Shown here: positions 28,022-38,275 of the stretch, piece after piece | How the letters are laid out: each line of letters begins with the position of its first letter | How positions within the stretch are numbered: the stretch's first letter is position 1 | Translations under genes and position numbers: made by a program | Assembly (NCBI GenBank): GCA_049315825.1 | Contig: JBMOJK010000003.1 | Coordinates: 1-64,000 of the forward strand | Length of the DNA stretch: 64,000 bases | Direction: 5' to 3' | DNA from: JBMOJK01 sp049315825 | GTDB taxonomy: Bacteria; Patescibacteriota; Gracilibacteria; BD1-5; UBA2023 | The notes under the pieces: generated by a model | What the model was told of the DNA's origin: nothing | Seen by the model: only the letters and a program-made list of their open reading frames with translations | The model's database searches: none

Positions 28022-28372
28022 ATGAATACGCTTATTGAAGTAAACACTCGAACTGCTAACGACGTGATGATTTTTGAGTTCACAGGTGAGCTCGACGAAA
28101 CAAATGCAGACAAGACATTCACTTCCATCTACAACGCTATTCCTGATTTCACTGGGAAGAAGGTTCTCTTCAACCTCGTAGGACTCAAATACCTCAACTC
28201 AAAGTCGATCGGATACATCGCTGACATTTTTCAGAACATCGAAGACGGTAACGGAAAAATGGTGATCTCTAATATGACCGAAGAAGTAAAGGATACTCTT
28301 GAGCTCGTTGGTATCACAACGATCATCCAGATCGCTGAGACCGAAGATGAAGGAGTTGCCATGATGGCATAA
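28022..28372 (+). CDS. STAS-domain anti-sigma factor antagonist-like protein
   Basis: 116 residues of STAS fold: VMIFEFTGELDETNADKTF then KVLFNLVGLKYLNSKSIGYIADIF, with Ser in LNSKS where SpoIIAA proteins are phosphorylated. It suggests partner-switching regulation, but no anti-sigma kinase is seen nearby. No TGA. I start at ATG 28022; a longer frame from 27920 has no family support. A terminator follows at 28388-28412. Confidence 0.88.
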   Translation: MNTLIEVNTRTANDVMIFEFTGELDETNADKTFTSIYNAIPDFTGKKVLFNLVGLKYLNSKSIGYIADIFQNIEDGNGKMVISNMTEEVKDTLELVGITTIIQIAETEDEGVAMMA

Positions 28373-28387
28373 ATTGTCAATACAATT

Positions 28388-28412
28388 AAACCGCTCAAAT
28401 AGGGCGGTTTTT
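28388..28412 (+). terminator. Terminator after the STAS gene
   Basis: AAACCGC/GCGGTTT then T run. Confidence 0.75.
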
Positions 28413-28461
28413 TGATTTCTAAAAAGACTTATGAGAAGATGAAAGAAATCAACACCTATCT

Positions 28462-30162
28462 ATGTCAGAAAAAAATACTCACGATATCGTATCAAATAGC
28501 CACGAGATTGCCTCCGGAAATAAGGAGGCACATCCCGTCTTTGCAGAAAAACCTCAAACACGCGAACAGATCAACATGGAAACAGCAAACGATCGTATTC
28601 GCCTACTCCAGTCTGAAGAAAAAAAGACAAAAGACCTCGAGCGCAAAGGAGAGATTCGCACACAAATTAACGCGATTCGTCGTGAAAACAATCGCAATGC
28701 TCAGAAAGATGCCTACATCAATCCTACACTTACACAGGATGCCTCCTTTGCAAAACAAGCAAAAGAGCTTCTTGGTGATGGTTCAGTAGACAGCATTTCT
28801 GCAAAAAATCTCCTCAAATTAGAGCGCACAAAACGTGGATCTCTTTCAAAGTTTTTTGCATTCAAAAAAACAACAGATGAAAAGGGGAATGATCTTGAGG
28901 AGCCACTTGATGTATCCAAGATTAAGGAAGGTGATAATATCATTATTGATTTTGGTCGGAATTCTAGCGCAGATATCAAGATAGGTGCAGGGGATCTTAT
29001 TCCAATAAACATCCAAGCAGTCTCTATTACAGACACTAAAGGTCGAGTACGGGTAGGAATTCGTTCCGTGGTAAACGGCAAGGTTGGTTACTATGATGAA
29101 AGTGGATATATGGAGATTCACAACGGATACACACTCCATATTCTTACAGCAAAAGAAGTGAAATCTGCACTCACTGCACTTGAAGGAAAGGTAACACTGA
29201 GCACTGACGAAAAGAAAGAAAATGATGCAATGGATAGTTTTATTGAACAGGCCGATCGATTCCCTTCTCTTGCCCAGCGACTCACAAGTTCAAATATTGA
29301 ACAATATAAGTCATATCAAGAGAAAGCAACTGTGCTCGCAAAACAAATAGAAAGTGAAACTGGTATCCCATGGCAAGTAACCTATGGTCAAGCTACTCTT
29401 GAGACTGGCTATGGTCAACATGCACCAGGGAATAATTACTTTGGAATGAAGGGTTCTGGGCAATCACAAAAGACGAAGGAGGTGATTAATGGTGTGGAAG
29501 TAACCGTACAAGCAGGATTCAAGACATACGCCAGCATGGAAGAATCATTTGCAGACTATGCGCGACTCATATCAACAAGCGCACGCTACAAAAAGGCATT
29601 TGAATTTAAAAATGATCCAGAAGCATTCCTTACAGAAATCATTCGAGGTGGATACGCAACAGATCTTGCATATGTCGGGAAAGTAAAATCTATCTGGTGA
29701 GATTATGAAAACATTTACAATGCTACCCCAGAAAATATAGCACGCGTTCAAATTGACCCGTCTATCAAAGTAGATCCAGACACACTCATTGCTCACGCTG
29801 AGAAATATCTCGGCATGAAATATCAGCTCGGTGCAGATGGAACAAGTGCAATCGACTGTTCGCAGCTTGTGGTAGAATCTCTCAAGCAAGCAGGAGCTGT
29901 TGGCTCAGGGTTTGATACCACTGCTGCTGGATTTCACTCCGTTACAAAGCCAAAAAAAGCACATGAGGTACAGCGCGGTGATTTCGTGTTTCTTAAAAAC
30001 GGCAGTAATATTACTCATATCGAAATCGCAACAGGTCCAGCTGTAAATGGAGTTATTCCCATCATTGATGCAAGCGGACGTAGCAACGCAGGAAAAGTTG
30101 CCTATCGCGAACAACGAATTGATAGTCATGTACTCGTTGGAACTCCTACGTTCTACGCATAA
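28462..30162 (+). CDS. Glucosaminidase-NlpC/P60 bifunctional peptidoglycan hydrolase
   Basis: 566 residues. A charged N-terminal region without a signal peptide (1-270) leads to a glucosaminidase domain (about 285-410: IESETGIPWQVTYGQATLETGYG with catalytic Glu, NNYFGMKG). A short linker reached by the TGA at 29698 follows, then an NlpC/P60 domain (about 430-566: nucleophile Cys in AIDCSQLVVESLKQAG, His in ITHIEIATG). The pair would cut both glycan and peptide. The lack of an export signal is odd for such an enzyme. Confidence 0.9.
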
Positions 30163-30164
30163 AT

Positions 30165-30210
30165 AAAACCCCCCTTACTTTGCTCCTAAGAGCTACGTGG
30201 GGGATTTTTT
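30165..30210. terminator. Terminator between the convergent hydrolase and PolI-nuclease genes
   Basis: CCCCCC at 30169-30174 pairs with GGGGG at 30199-30203, flanked by A4 and T6. The loop is long, so it is imperfect. Confidence 0.55.
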
Positions 30211-31396
30211 AGAATATTCCAAGCTGTCAGCTTGCAGGAGCCTCAACATTGTCGAGGTACTGCCAAAGGGTTTTGATATCTTCTTTGAGCTCGAAGCCTA
30301 TGATCTCGATATCTGCATTCAGGAGAGATTGGATAAACTCTGTCACTGAGACTACCGAAACATCGATGAAGTACTTCCCTGTATCAGGGATATCGAGTGC
30401 GATACCAGTGAGGACACTCGCATCTTTCTTGGTGGCAAGTGCAACGCGACCAGCTTCAAGGACGAGCGGGAGGAGTTTTTCGAGTTCTGTACTCGAATCG
30501 ATCTTAGTATACGTCACACCAAGTGAGTCAAAATTCGCAAGCACCTGCTCATCATCAGGTAAGAGTGATCGAAACTCGAATTCCCGGAAGAGTTCACGAA
30601 CCGCAGGATTCACGATCGAACGATCTCTGAATATATGAGCGTCGAGATCACATTCGATCTCGACCGTTGTATCGATCGAAGCGAGTTTTTTGGAGAGGAA
30701 GGCAACCTCCCGGTTCTCTTCGAGGACAAGTCGGGTTTTTTCGGGCATTTTGTCGAGATTCTCGTAGATGGATTCGAGCGATCCGAACTCACCAATGAGC
30801 GATTGCGCCTTCTTCGGACCAAATCCCTTGATCCCTGGGATATTATCCGAACTATCCCCAGTGATCGAGAGATAATCTACGACGTGTTCTGGTCCAACAC
30901 CGAATTTCTCCCATGCCTGCTCGCTTCGCATCACTGAGCGCTTCATCGTGTCATACACCACGACATTTCCACCGATGAATTGGTAGAGATCCTTGTCTCC
31001 AGAAAGGATCGAGATCTCGTTTTGCGGATCGGTTCGGAGTCTGGTAGCGAGTGTTCCGATGATATCGTCCGCTTCGTATCCGAGTTTCTCAAGAACGGGG
31101 ATTTCCATCGCTGCAAGTAGTCGCGTGATATGTTTTTCTTGTGACTTGAGATCGTCCGGCATACGGTCTCGAGTTCCCTTGTATTCTGGATATATCTTCT
31201 CACGAAAGGTCTCCCCCTTCGCGTCCATGATGAATATGAGAGTATCTGGTCGTTCGCTCGAATGAAGCCCGAGAAGTGCCTTCGCCATTCAAAATACCGC
31301 ATTCACCGGCTCACCTGCCTTCGTAGTGAATGGTGGTACCGCGTAGAAGAGACGATAGATGAGATTGTACCCGTCGATAAGGAAAATCTTGCGCAT
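30209..31396 (-). CDS. PolI-type 5'-3' exonuclease lacking the polymerase domain
   Basis: 395 residues. Opens KIFLIDGYNLIYRLFYA, has KGETFREKIYPEYKGTRD, YEADDIIGTLA, ILSGDKDLYQF and GDSSDNIPGIKGFGPKKA: the flap-endonuclease domain of DNA polymerase I. The following ~100 residues look like the start of the 3'-5' exonuclease domain, then the gene ends. No polymerase domain follows. Start ATG 31396, reached through TGA at 31289ish (VFGMAKALLG); a second TGA near the end (ASGQLGIF) before TAA. The 7-bp gap to dut suggests an operon. Confidence 0.92.
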
Positions 31397-31403
31397 AAGA
31401 TGG

Positions 31404-31832
31404 TTATTTATTCCCTGTTGTTCCAAATCCACCACGGTCTGTGTTATCCATGGTTTCTACAAGTTCGAAGTCCGCGCGTTCAATCTTCACGAATACACCC
31501 TGACCGATACGCTCTCCTTTTTCGATCGTCACCGGTTCTTTGCGCATATTGATATATGGGAATTTGATCGTGTCATTGTCCCCTGCGTAGTCGATATCGA
31601 TAATCCCGACAGAGTTCGTCTGCATGAGACCATAGTTCTTGAATGTACTCGAACGTGGCTGGATCTGAAGTACGTATCCAGCAGGAGTTTCGATCACGGT
31701 TCCTGTATCTACGAGCTTGAATTCTCCGGGTGCAAATGTCACCGTTTCGTTCGCTTCAAAGTCAAAGCCACATGCTCCAGCTGTCTTGTATTCTAGCTTC
31801 TTACCAGAGAGATTTTTGATTCGTACTTTCAT
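31404..31832 (-). CDS. dut: dUTP diphosphatase
   Basis: 142 residues, trimeric dUTPase type: motif 1 AGACGFDFEAN, motif 2 PRSSTFKNYG, motif 3 NSVGIIDIDYAGD, motif 4 GERIGQGVF, motif 5 DRGGFGTTG. Removes dUTP to keep uracil out of DNA. Upstream of the PolI-type nuclease gene on the same strand. No TGA codons. Confidence 0.97.
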   Translation of the reverse strand: MKVRIKNLSGKKLEYKTAGACGFDFEANETVTFAPGEFKLVDTGTVIETPAGYVLQIQPRSSTFKNYGLMQTNSVGIIDIDYAGDNDTIKFPYINMRKEPVTIEKGERIGQGVFVKIERADFELVETMDNTDRGGFGTTGNK

Positions 31833-31950
31833 AGAGGAAAATTATTTCTACGAGTATATCTATGGCACTCGAAAGCAGAAAAAAATCCGAAATTACCTAT
31901 GTTCAATTATTAACAAAAGTGAATTCTCACAGATGATTTTTAAATATAGT

Positions 31951-31983
31951 TTGACCTTACCGGGGGGGGGTAATGATTATAGT
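31951..31983 (+). promoter_or_regulatory. Possible promoter with a poly-G spacer
   Basis: TTGACC at 31951-31956 and TATAGT at 31978-31983 are separated by 21 bp that include a run of nine G (31962-31970). Alternative -10s shorten the spacer. Weak as a promoter call. Confidence 0.35.
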
Positions 31984-32038
31984 GCGGCCACTTTCAGAAG
32001 CGCTCTTGAAACGAAATCAAATCACATAAGGAATTCCT

Positions 32039-32395
32039 ATGGAAAACAAATCATTTTACCATGCAGGTATTGTGGTCGGATGTATATCACTCATTCTTGG
32101 GTGGTTCTATTTAAATACAGAAACACCAGAGACTTTTGCATCCCCACAAGAAACAAACACACAGTCGAAATCAGTAATAACTATCCCACTAAAGCAATCA
32201 TCATCTCAGGCAATATGGGGGAAATCTCCTTTTGAAGTCGGTTATGAAGATGTAGAAATTGCTGCTGATTCTACGAAGAAATCCCCCGCTAAGCCAAATC
32301 TCATCTGGCCAAAGCAGACTTTCACTCTGAAAGACGGGAGAACTCTGACATACGAGTTCGGAAAAGGAAATCCAACTGAGGTTGCAATGCTGTAG
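32039..32395 (+). CDS. Hypothetical single-span membrane protein, 118 aa
   Basis: AAGGA ribosome site upstream. N-terminal hydrophobic helix (about 9-25, IVVGCISLILGWFY) then a Ser/Thr/Pro-rich extracytoplasmic part. No family recognised, no TGA. Ends well before the terminator at 32484-32513 that separates it from the convergent secreted protein. Confidence 0.65.
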   Translation: MENKSFYHAGIVVGCISLILGWFYLNTETPETFASPQETNTQSKSVITIPLKQSSSQAIWGKSPFEVGYEDVEIAADSTKKSPAKPNLIWPKQTFTLKDGRTLTYEFGKGNPTEVAML

Positions 32396-32483
32396 GCAAC
32401 TACAACATAGTCGATATTAACTGATCAACTAGCAACAATCATTACTTCAGTTTTATTTAGAAATACCGAGTAATGAACACAAA

Positions 32484-32513
32484 AAAACCCACCATCGTAC
32501 GATGGTGGGTTTT
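32484..32513. terminator. Bidirectional terminator
   Basis: A perfect palindrome of AAAACCCACCATCGT and its complement. It ends both the 32039 gene and the 32523 gene. Confidence 0.85.
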
Positions 32514-32522
32514 ATCTATAGG

Positions 32523-33725
32523 CTAGTTGTAATTCACGTAAGTATTTACTGTGAGTGAGTTATTGTTCTCATCGCGCTCTCGAACTGCATTGATCGTGTC
32601 TACGACCGCACGAGTTGTGTAGTATCCGCTGTAGTACATATTGAGGAGATTGAACTGTACGTAAACATCCTGACATGTATCTCCAGCAAGACTCATCGTA
32701 ACATTTACGCTGCGAGTTGTATTAGCTGCCGTGAGTTCCACATTGGTTGTTGTTCCTGAGAACATAGACGCTCCACGGTTACAGATGTTCACAACGAATT
32801 CGCGAGATGATCCATTCTGCTTAATGTTGTTTACCACGAGATCAGGTCGGCTTGAGTAGTCGTTGTTGTAGCAGTTGCTATTGTTGTATCCACAGTTGCA
32901 GTTGTTGCCAGTGCAGTAGTAGTATCCATTACAGTTGTTACCATTACAGTTGTTGTAGTAATTTCCGTAACAATTATTGTAGTAATAGTCGTAGTTATAG
33001 TTTCCATTTGAGCCATTTACATAGTCAAATGTGTTATACGTGTTTGTTCGATAGTATTCATTTCGGGTAGGACATGGAACATAGTTTCCATTTGAGCCAT
33101 AATACCAGCCGTTGTCTCGATATATATAGATTACATTCCCAGCGTTACTTGTTTGACCGTAGAATGGCCCTGAAGGACTAAAGTTGATAGGATCAGTATT
33201 GGAAGTGCTCGTAGAAGTATAGTTCGTATTGGTTGGCTTGTACCAAGTAGTAGCCGAATTTGAATTATTCCAAAGATCACGTGAAGGATTTGTAGAAACT
33301 ACCTCTCCATCGGTCATTGCAACCGAAGGCTTGAGAACATACTGATTGTTGTCTGTTACCATTTCACGACGATTTCCATCCCATCGGATCGTTGTGGTGA
33401 TGTTGTAGTTGCGCTCGTATGGTTTCCCAAAAGTTCCAGCTGAAGAAATCTCAAATGTCTGACATCGACCTGCCTGTATAGAAACACCGGAGATTGTGCG
33501 CTCGATAGATTTTGCTGATGTACCGCGGGCATTGAGCACGATACTTCCGATCCCATTGGAAGTATCTCCACGATTACAAACTACCATTGTGAAAGTTCGT
33601 GCGCTTTTCTGAACAAATGAAGTGAGTTCAAGATCAGGTACTCCGTCATAGAGTGCATTAAATCCTGCGGATGCACTAGAAACGGTTGCACCGAGCGCGA
33701 GGAGAGCGAGCATGATACGTCGCAT
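32523..33725 (-). CDS. Secreted Asn/Tyr/Cys-rich surface protein with CARDB-like domains
   Basis: 400 residues from ATG 33725. Signal peptide (MRRIMLALLALGATVSSASA), then two Ig-like/CARDB-type domains flanking a strongly biased central segment (about 215-295) made of Asn, Tyr, Gly, Ser and about a dozen Cys (repeats of the YNNCNGN type). The Cys-rich tract suggests disulfide cross-linking or an amyloid-like surface role, as inference only. Ends with ...ENNNSLTVNTYVNYN. No TGA codons, although it has many Gly. Confidence 0.8.
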   Translation of the reverse strand: MRRIMLALLALGATVSSASAGFNALYDGVPDLELTSFVQKSARTFTMVVCNRGDTSNGIGSIVLNARGTSAKSIERTISGVSIQAGRCQTFEISSAGTFGKPYERNYNITTTIRWDGNRREMVTDNNQYVLKPSVAMTDGEVVSTNPSRDLWNNSNSATTWYKPTNTNYTSTSTSNTDPINFSPSGPFYGQTSNAGNVIYIYRDNGWYYGSNGNYVPCPTRNEYYRTNTYNTFDYVNGSNGNYNYDYYYNNCYGNYYNNCNGNNCNGYYYCTGNNCNCGYNNSNCYNNDYSSRPDLVVNNIKQNGSSREFVVNICNRGASMFSGTTTNVELTAANTTRSVNVTMSLAGDTCQDVYVQFNLLNMYYSGYYTTRAVVDTINAVRERDENNNSLTVNTYVNYN

Positions 33726-33925
33726 ATTTTGACAAGTTATGATTACAATGTCCACTATATTAAATGGTGGGAATTGTCAAGGAGAAACTTACGCATTAAA
33801 TTCAATGTATTTTATCTTTTTGCATTTTCTAAAAATCCCAATAAAAGGGATACATAGACAAATACTAAAAAATATATTTAGTTTATCCTCCTTGTACGCA
33901 AAACTCGTACAATAATTCACTTGTT

Positions 33926-36900
33926 ATGATACTCACTCCATCCTCCTATGGAGAGCAACCTGACGGTTCGATTGTTGATAGATTTGGGAATGTTATGTCA
34001 CTCGAAGAGCGACTGAAGATTATCGAGACGGTAGAAGGTCTTCCGGCAACTAGCAAGAAGGATGATATTATGAATATCGTCAACAACAACCCAATCACCA
34101 TCGTTATCGGCGAAACAGGAAGCGGGAAAACCACCCAAGTTGGTAAGTGGTTTTTTGATGACAAGAAAAAAACGGTTATCACCCAGCCTCGTGTGCTTGC
34201 TGCGATGAGCAACTCTCATCGTGTATCGGATGAAATGCTTGCGATGACATGAGATCCGTATTACTCCATTGGAGATGGTGTTGGGTATCGTACTGGAAAA
34301 TGAGTAAGTTCACTTCATGCTTCACCACTTTCATTTCATACAGATGGAGTAGAGCTCATGCGTCAAGTGATCTCAAAGATTGTCCCGGATCTACTCATAC
34401 TCGATGAAGTGCATAATTTCGCACTTCCTACCGAGATATTAGCCATGACTCAACGCCTCGCAATGCTTCTCAAGCAAAAACGAGAAAGCAAGATTGTAAT
34501 CATGTCAGCGACGCTTGATCCAGTGATTTTCCAAGAATACTTCAAAGACGTATCCACCGATATCCCTGTTGTACAAATCCCGGGGCGCACATTCCCCGTT
34601 GAGAAGTATTTTAACAAACGTGACGGGTACATCAGCTCAATCGTTACTCAAAATACCCAAGGGAACAATGTCCTTGTCTTCGAACCAGGAAAAAAAGAAA
34701 TCGAACAAGATCATACCACGCTCACCAAACATTTTGCTGCAGATCAGAAATACACTGAAATGTCACACACGATGGGATGGAAGGAACCAATCATCCACGA
34801 ACTACATGCTGACCTTCCAAAAGAAGATCAAAAAGGCATTACACAAGCCAAGCAAGATCAGCCCGATGTAACTCTTGCAACCAATGTAGCGGAGGAAAGT
34901 ATCACAATCGAGCGAATCAACACAGTAGTCGATCTTGGTGAGCATAAAGTGGTCGACTACAGTAATATGGGCATCCCTGCACTTCGAACACGAAATGCAT
35001 CGAAAGCAAACTGCCTCCAGCGAGCAGGTCGTGCAGGACGTGTGCGCCCGGGGACATATATTCGAGTCAATGACACTCCATACGAAGATCTTCCGGACTA
35101 TCCAGAGGCACCGATGGAAAAGGAAATGCTCGACAAATACATCCTCATCATGCTCGAACATGGCGTTGATATCCTCAAGATGGATGATGAAGCTCGTATC
35201 GAAGGGAAACAGCTCTTTTTTCATGAATTCGATCGAAAGCTCGTAAACATCTCGCTCTATCGACTGCACAGCATCGGAGCGATTGATCGAGAACGTAAAA
35301 TCACAGCGCTCGGTCGTGATCTCATCAAACTTCCACTTGATGTCTACAATGCACGTGTGCTTTACGAAGGAATCAAGCTCGAATGTGCTGAAGATATGAT
35401 GTATGCTGCAGCTATTCTTGAGAAAAAAGGATTCGTCTCGAAGAACGGAGCCTGGAAAGAACTCAAACTCGCTGATCAAGATGAGTCTGACGTACTTGCA
35501 TTCGTAGATCTTTTTAAGATTATCTCCGCAAGAACCCTCAACAAAGATCAGATTCACAAACTCAAGCAGCTCGGTGTGTCTACAGAGGATATTGCTCTAT
35601 TTCAGGCGCACGATGGAAAATATCGTCTGTTTGAAGTGGTGGATCTCACGGATTTTGGCATCAAGACGAAACGAGTAAAAGAGATCAGTGACCTCGTAGA
35701 AGATCTCGCTCGCAGACTGACGGATTCCAAGATCGAACTCAAGCCATCAGGCAATCTCTTTAATAAGAAAGTTGCCCTTGTTACCGGAAGTCTTCATGAC
35801 GTATATCGCTACGATGGGGATTCTAAAACACTCATAAATACTACTCATAAGACTTCGAAGAATCGTCTCGAATTCATCGCTGGTGATATCAGTCTGATCG
35901 AAGTTACTCCCAAGAGTATGTATGTAGGACAGCCATTTATCATCGGCGGAAAGAAGAACCCAGAGACCGGACTCATGTCACCCGACCTTAATCTTGTGAC
36001 ATTCTTAACCGCAGTAGACAGTGGACATATCAAAAGTGCGGTCGAGAGCACACAAAAGCATCTTGCAAAGTTGGCAACGAGCACATGAATCACAAACATC
36101 GCACATACCACACCTTCTTCCCAGCCACATTCAATTGTCCAGACTGAAGTAGCAAAAGGCACGCCAATACGAGAACATGCCCCGGGTACGAGTGATCAGG
36201 TAGACCAATTATGAGCACCAGAATCGGGAAATATACCAAGCATTAAAGAACTTGAACGCGAAGCTCCAAGTCTCTTCGCGGAAATCTGAAAAGATGTAAC
36301 TCGGGATACACTTTCTATTGAGAAGGCCATTGCTCACTACGCTGCTGCAATGGAAAATGTGAAACTTGAAGAATCACACGTATTTGAGACGCAGGATACT
36401 GTGACAAACTACTATCTCAAACACTGCCTCCCTGATTTTCTCATCGGTCATAACGAATCAATCCGAAAATTCTTGAGCACAAAAGATCCTGAGTATATCT
36501 TCAATTTTCGTGAGCTCCTTGCTCGATTCCTGCTTGATTCCGAGTCATACCGTATCTCAAAGCAGAGCATCGAGAAAACCGAGAAGAGCTTTCGTCATGA
36601 TACGAGTATCATGAGTCGGTTCCTCGAGTCTGACAATCCGTTCATCAAGCAGTTCATCCGAACAGGAAAGGTGCACCTCCCAGCACAGCATACACAAGAA
36701 CTTCTTCTTCCGCTCACGAGTCATGTTGAGAGTGCAAGTGGGAATGCAACTCTTACGCTTCAGAAAATCGAATATGCAAAACTTCTCGGTCAGCTGGGAC
36801 GCGAAAAACGAAACATCGATCTGCAGGACTACAAATCACGCATAACTCGAAACTACATCAGAGGTCTTTCAGATACCTCAGAAGCCTACTGCAACATTGC

Positions 36901-37699
36901 AGCAATCCATCGTCAGCTCTCTTTTAAAGAAAATAGCGATCTTCAAGTAATCACGAAGTCGCTGAAATGAATCGATCGTAAGAAAGGTGCACTTCGAAAA
37001 TGCCAAAAGCTTCGAGGGTATAAGCTCAATATCCTCGATCATCTTCGTCAGCTACAAAATTGAGAAAAATGTGACATCGAACTTCTCGAATGACATGCGT
37101 TTTCGAAAGAAACTTCTACACGGTTTGTTACAAAATATCTCCCAACGCTCCGCTATATGCAGTCGGATGACGTGCGTCAGATTACCCGCGGAAAGCGTGC
37201 ACTTGAAGACTATATCATTCACTTCAAAAGTGAGATAGAAGCACTCGACACTATGATCAACGCACTCGTCGATGAAACGGATATTCAACATATTCCAGCA
37301 GCTCGGGACATGAAGCGAGCCATCGAGAAGCTCTGCACTGAATTCTTTGATACGGAATACTATCGTCTCATGGTAGCACCTGAGATATTTGGACTTGTTC
37401 GAGAATTATTCCGAGACAAACTCGATCGCAATCGAGGCTGCGATGAAATTCTTGCTCAATTTCTCGAATCAAAAAGCTTTTCGCACAGCAAAGAATACAA
37501 GAGCATCTTCCGTGATCTCGAAGCATATACTGACACTCTCTACGTACTTGAATCTTACTCAGGCACCATTGCTCAAGAGGTTCGAGAATCTCACGATGAA
37601 TCCCTCATCAAATCTCGCATCAACGAGCTCAAGGCACATATCACACTCCTCAAAGCACAAAAGCAAACGATTAGTGAGAATCCCCTACTCCAAGTATAG
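33926..37699 (+). CDS. DEAH-box helicase, HrpA-like, 1257 aa
   Basis: The single reading frame joins eight TGA codons (34250, 34301, 36086, 36212, 36287, 36968 and two near 37060-37090). Walker A GETGSGKTT, motif Ia-type QPRVLAA, DEAH-like DEVH (LLILDEVHNF), SAT (MSATL), later ATNVAEESITI and QRAGRAGRVRPG give the DEAH/RHA helicase core (about 45-400). Winged-helix and ratchet regions (about 400-560) follow, then a ~690-residue C-terminal part with no recognised domain, rich in helix. HrpA-type proteins remodel RNA or ribosomes. Ends with a perfect 16-bp terminator. Confidence 0.9.
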
Positions 37700-37704
37700 A
37701 TTCA

Positions 37705-37740
37705 CATGAAAAAAGACCGACAAATCGGTCTTTTTTCATG
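37705..37740 (+). terminator. Terminator after the helicase
   Basis: A perfect 16-bp stem (37705-37720 with 37725-37740, core AAAGACCGA) with a CAAA loop. Confidence 0.9.
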
Positions 37741-37806
37741 TATTTTTCCGTTTTTTTCGTAATGGGCTGTACTAGCATGTAGGCCTTACTCCTTTATCCA
37801 GTCTAT

Positions 37807-38178
37807 ATGGAAGAATCCCTCAAAGAGCAGTATCGCTCAGATATGCTCTCCGGCATTCAACGTGAAGCGCACAAAGAACTCCAAGATCTCATGCGAATCA
37901 TCGTACGCAGACATGTACATGAACCAACAGGTTCACAAGATATTTATAAGCTTTTCTCACAGGTCTTCGACGATGTGTTTCGCGATATTTACGACAAGAA
38001 AGTTGATCTTAAGCGCAAAACTCGCCACATGCTCGAAATGCTCTCCATCTCACACAATCACAAACCACACGAAGAGCGCATGAAGCTCTATGAAGACATT
38101 ATTGAAAATAAGACCTACTATCAACGAAAGAAAAAGCCAGAAAACCCTGAATTAGAGAAAGAAACTTCGAATTCGTAG
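37807..38178 (+). CDS. Hypothetical protein, 123 aa
   Basis: Highly charged, all-helical (EESLKEQYRSDMLSGIQREAHKELQDLMRII). C-terminus is Lys/Pro/Glu-rich. No family recognised, no TGA. Its upstream region and that of the next gene share the block TTTTCCGTTTTTTTC (37744 and 38194). Confidence 0.65.
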   Translation: MEESLKEQYRSDMLSGIQREAHKELQDLMRIIVRRHVHEPTGSQDIYKLFSQVFDDVFRDIYDKKVDLKRKTRHMLEMLSISHNHKPHEERMKLYEDIIENKTYYQRKKKPENPELEKETSNS

Positions 38179-38275
38179 AAAAATTTCCGTGACTTTTCCG
38201 TTTTTTTCTTCTTTTAGGTGATATACTTGCAAACAAGTTCACAAGCTGTGAACTCTATCCTGTCATTTTTCCTCT

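Noticed and set aside
37744..38208. Shared TTTTCCGTTTTTTTC blocks before two neighbouring genes
   Set aside because: The distances to the ATGs differ (63 and 82 bp) and T-rich sequence is common here, so a common regulatory site is not supported.
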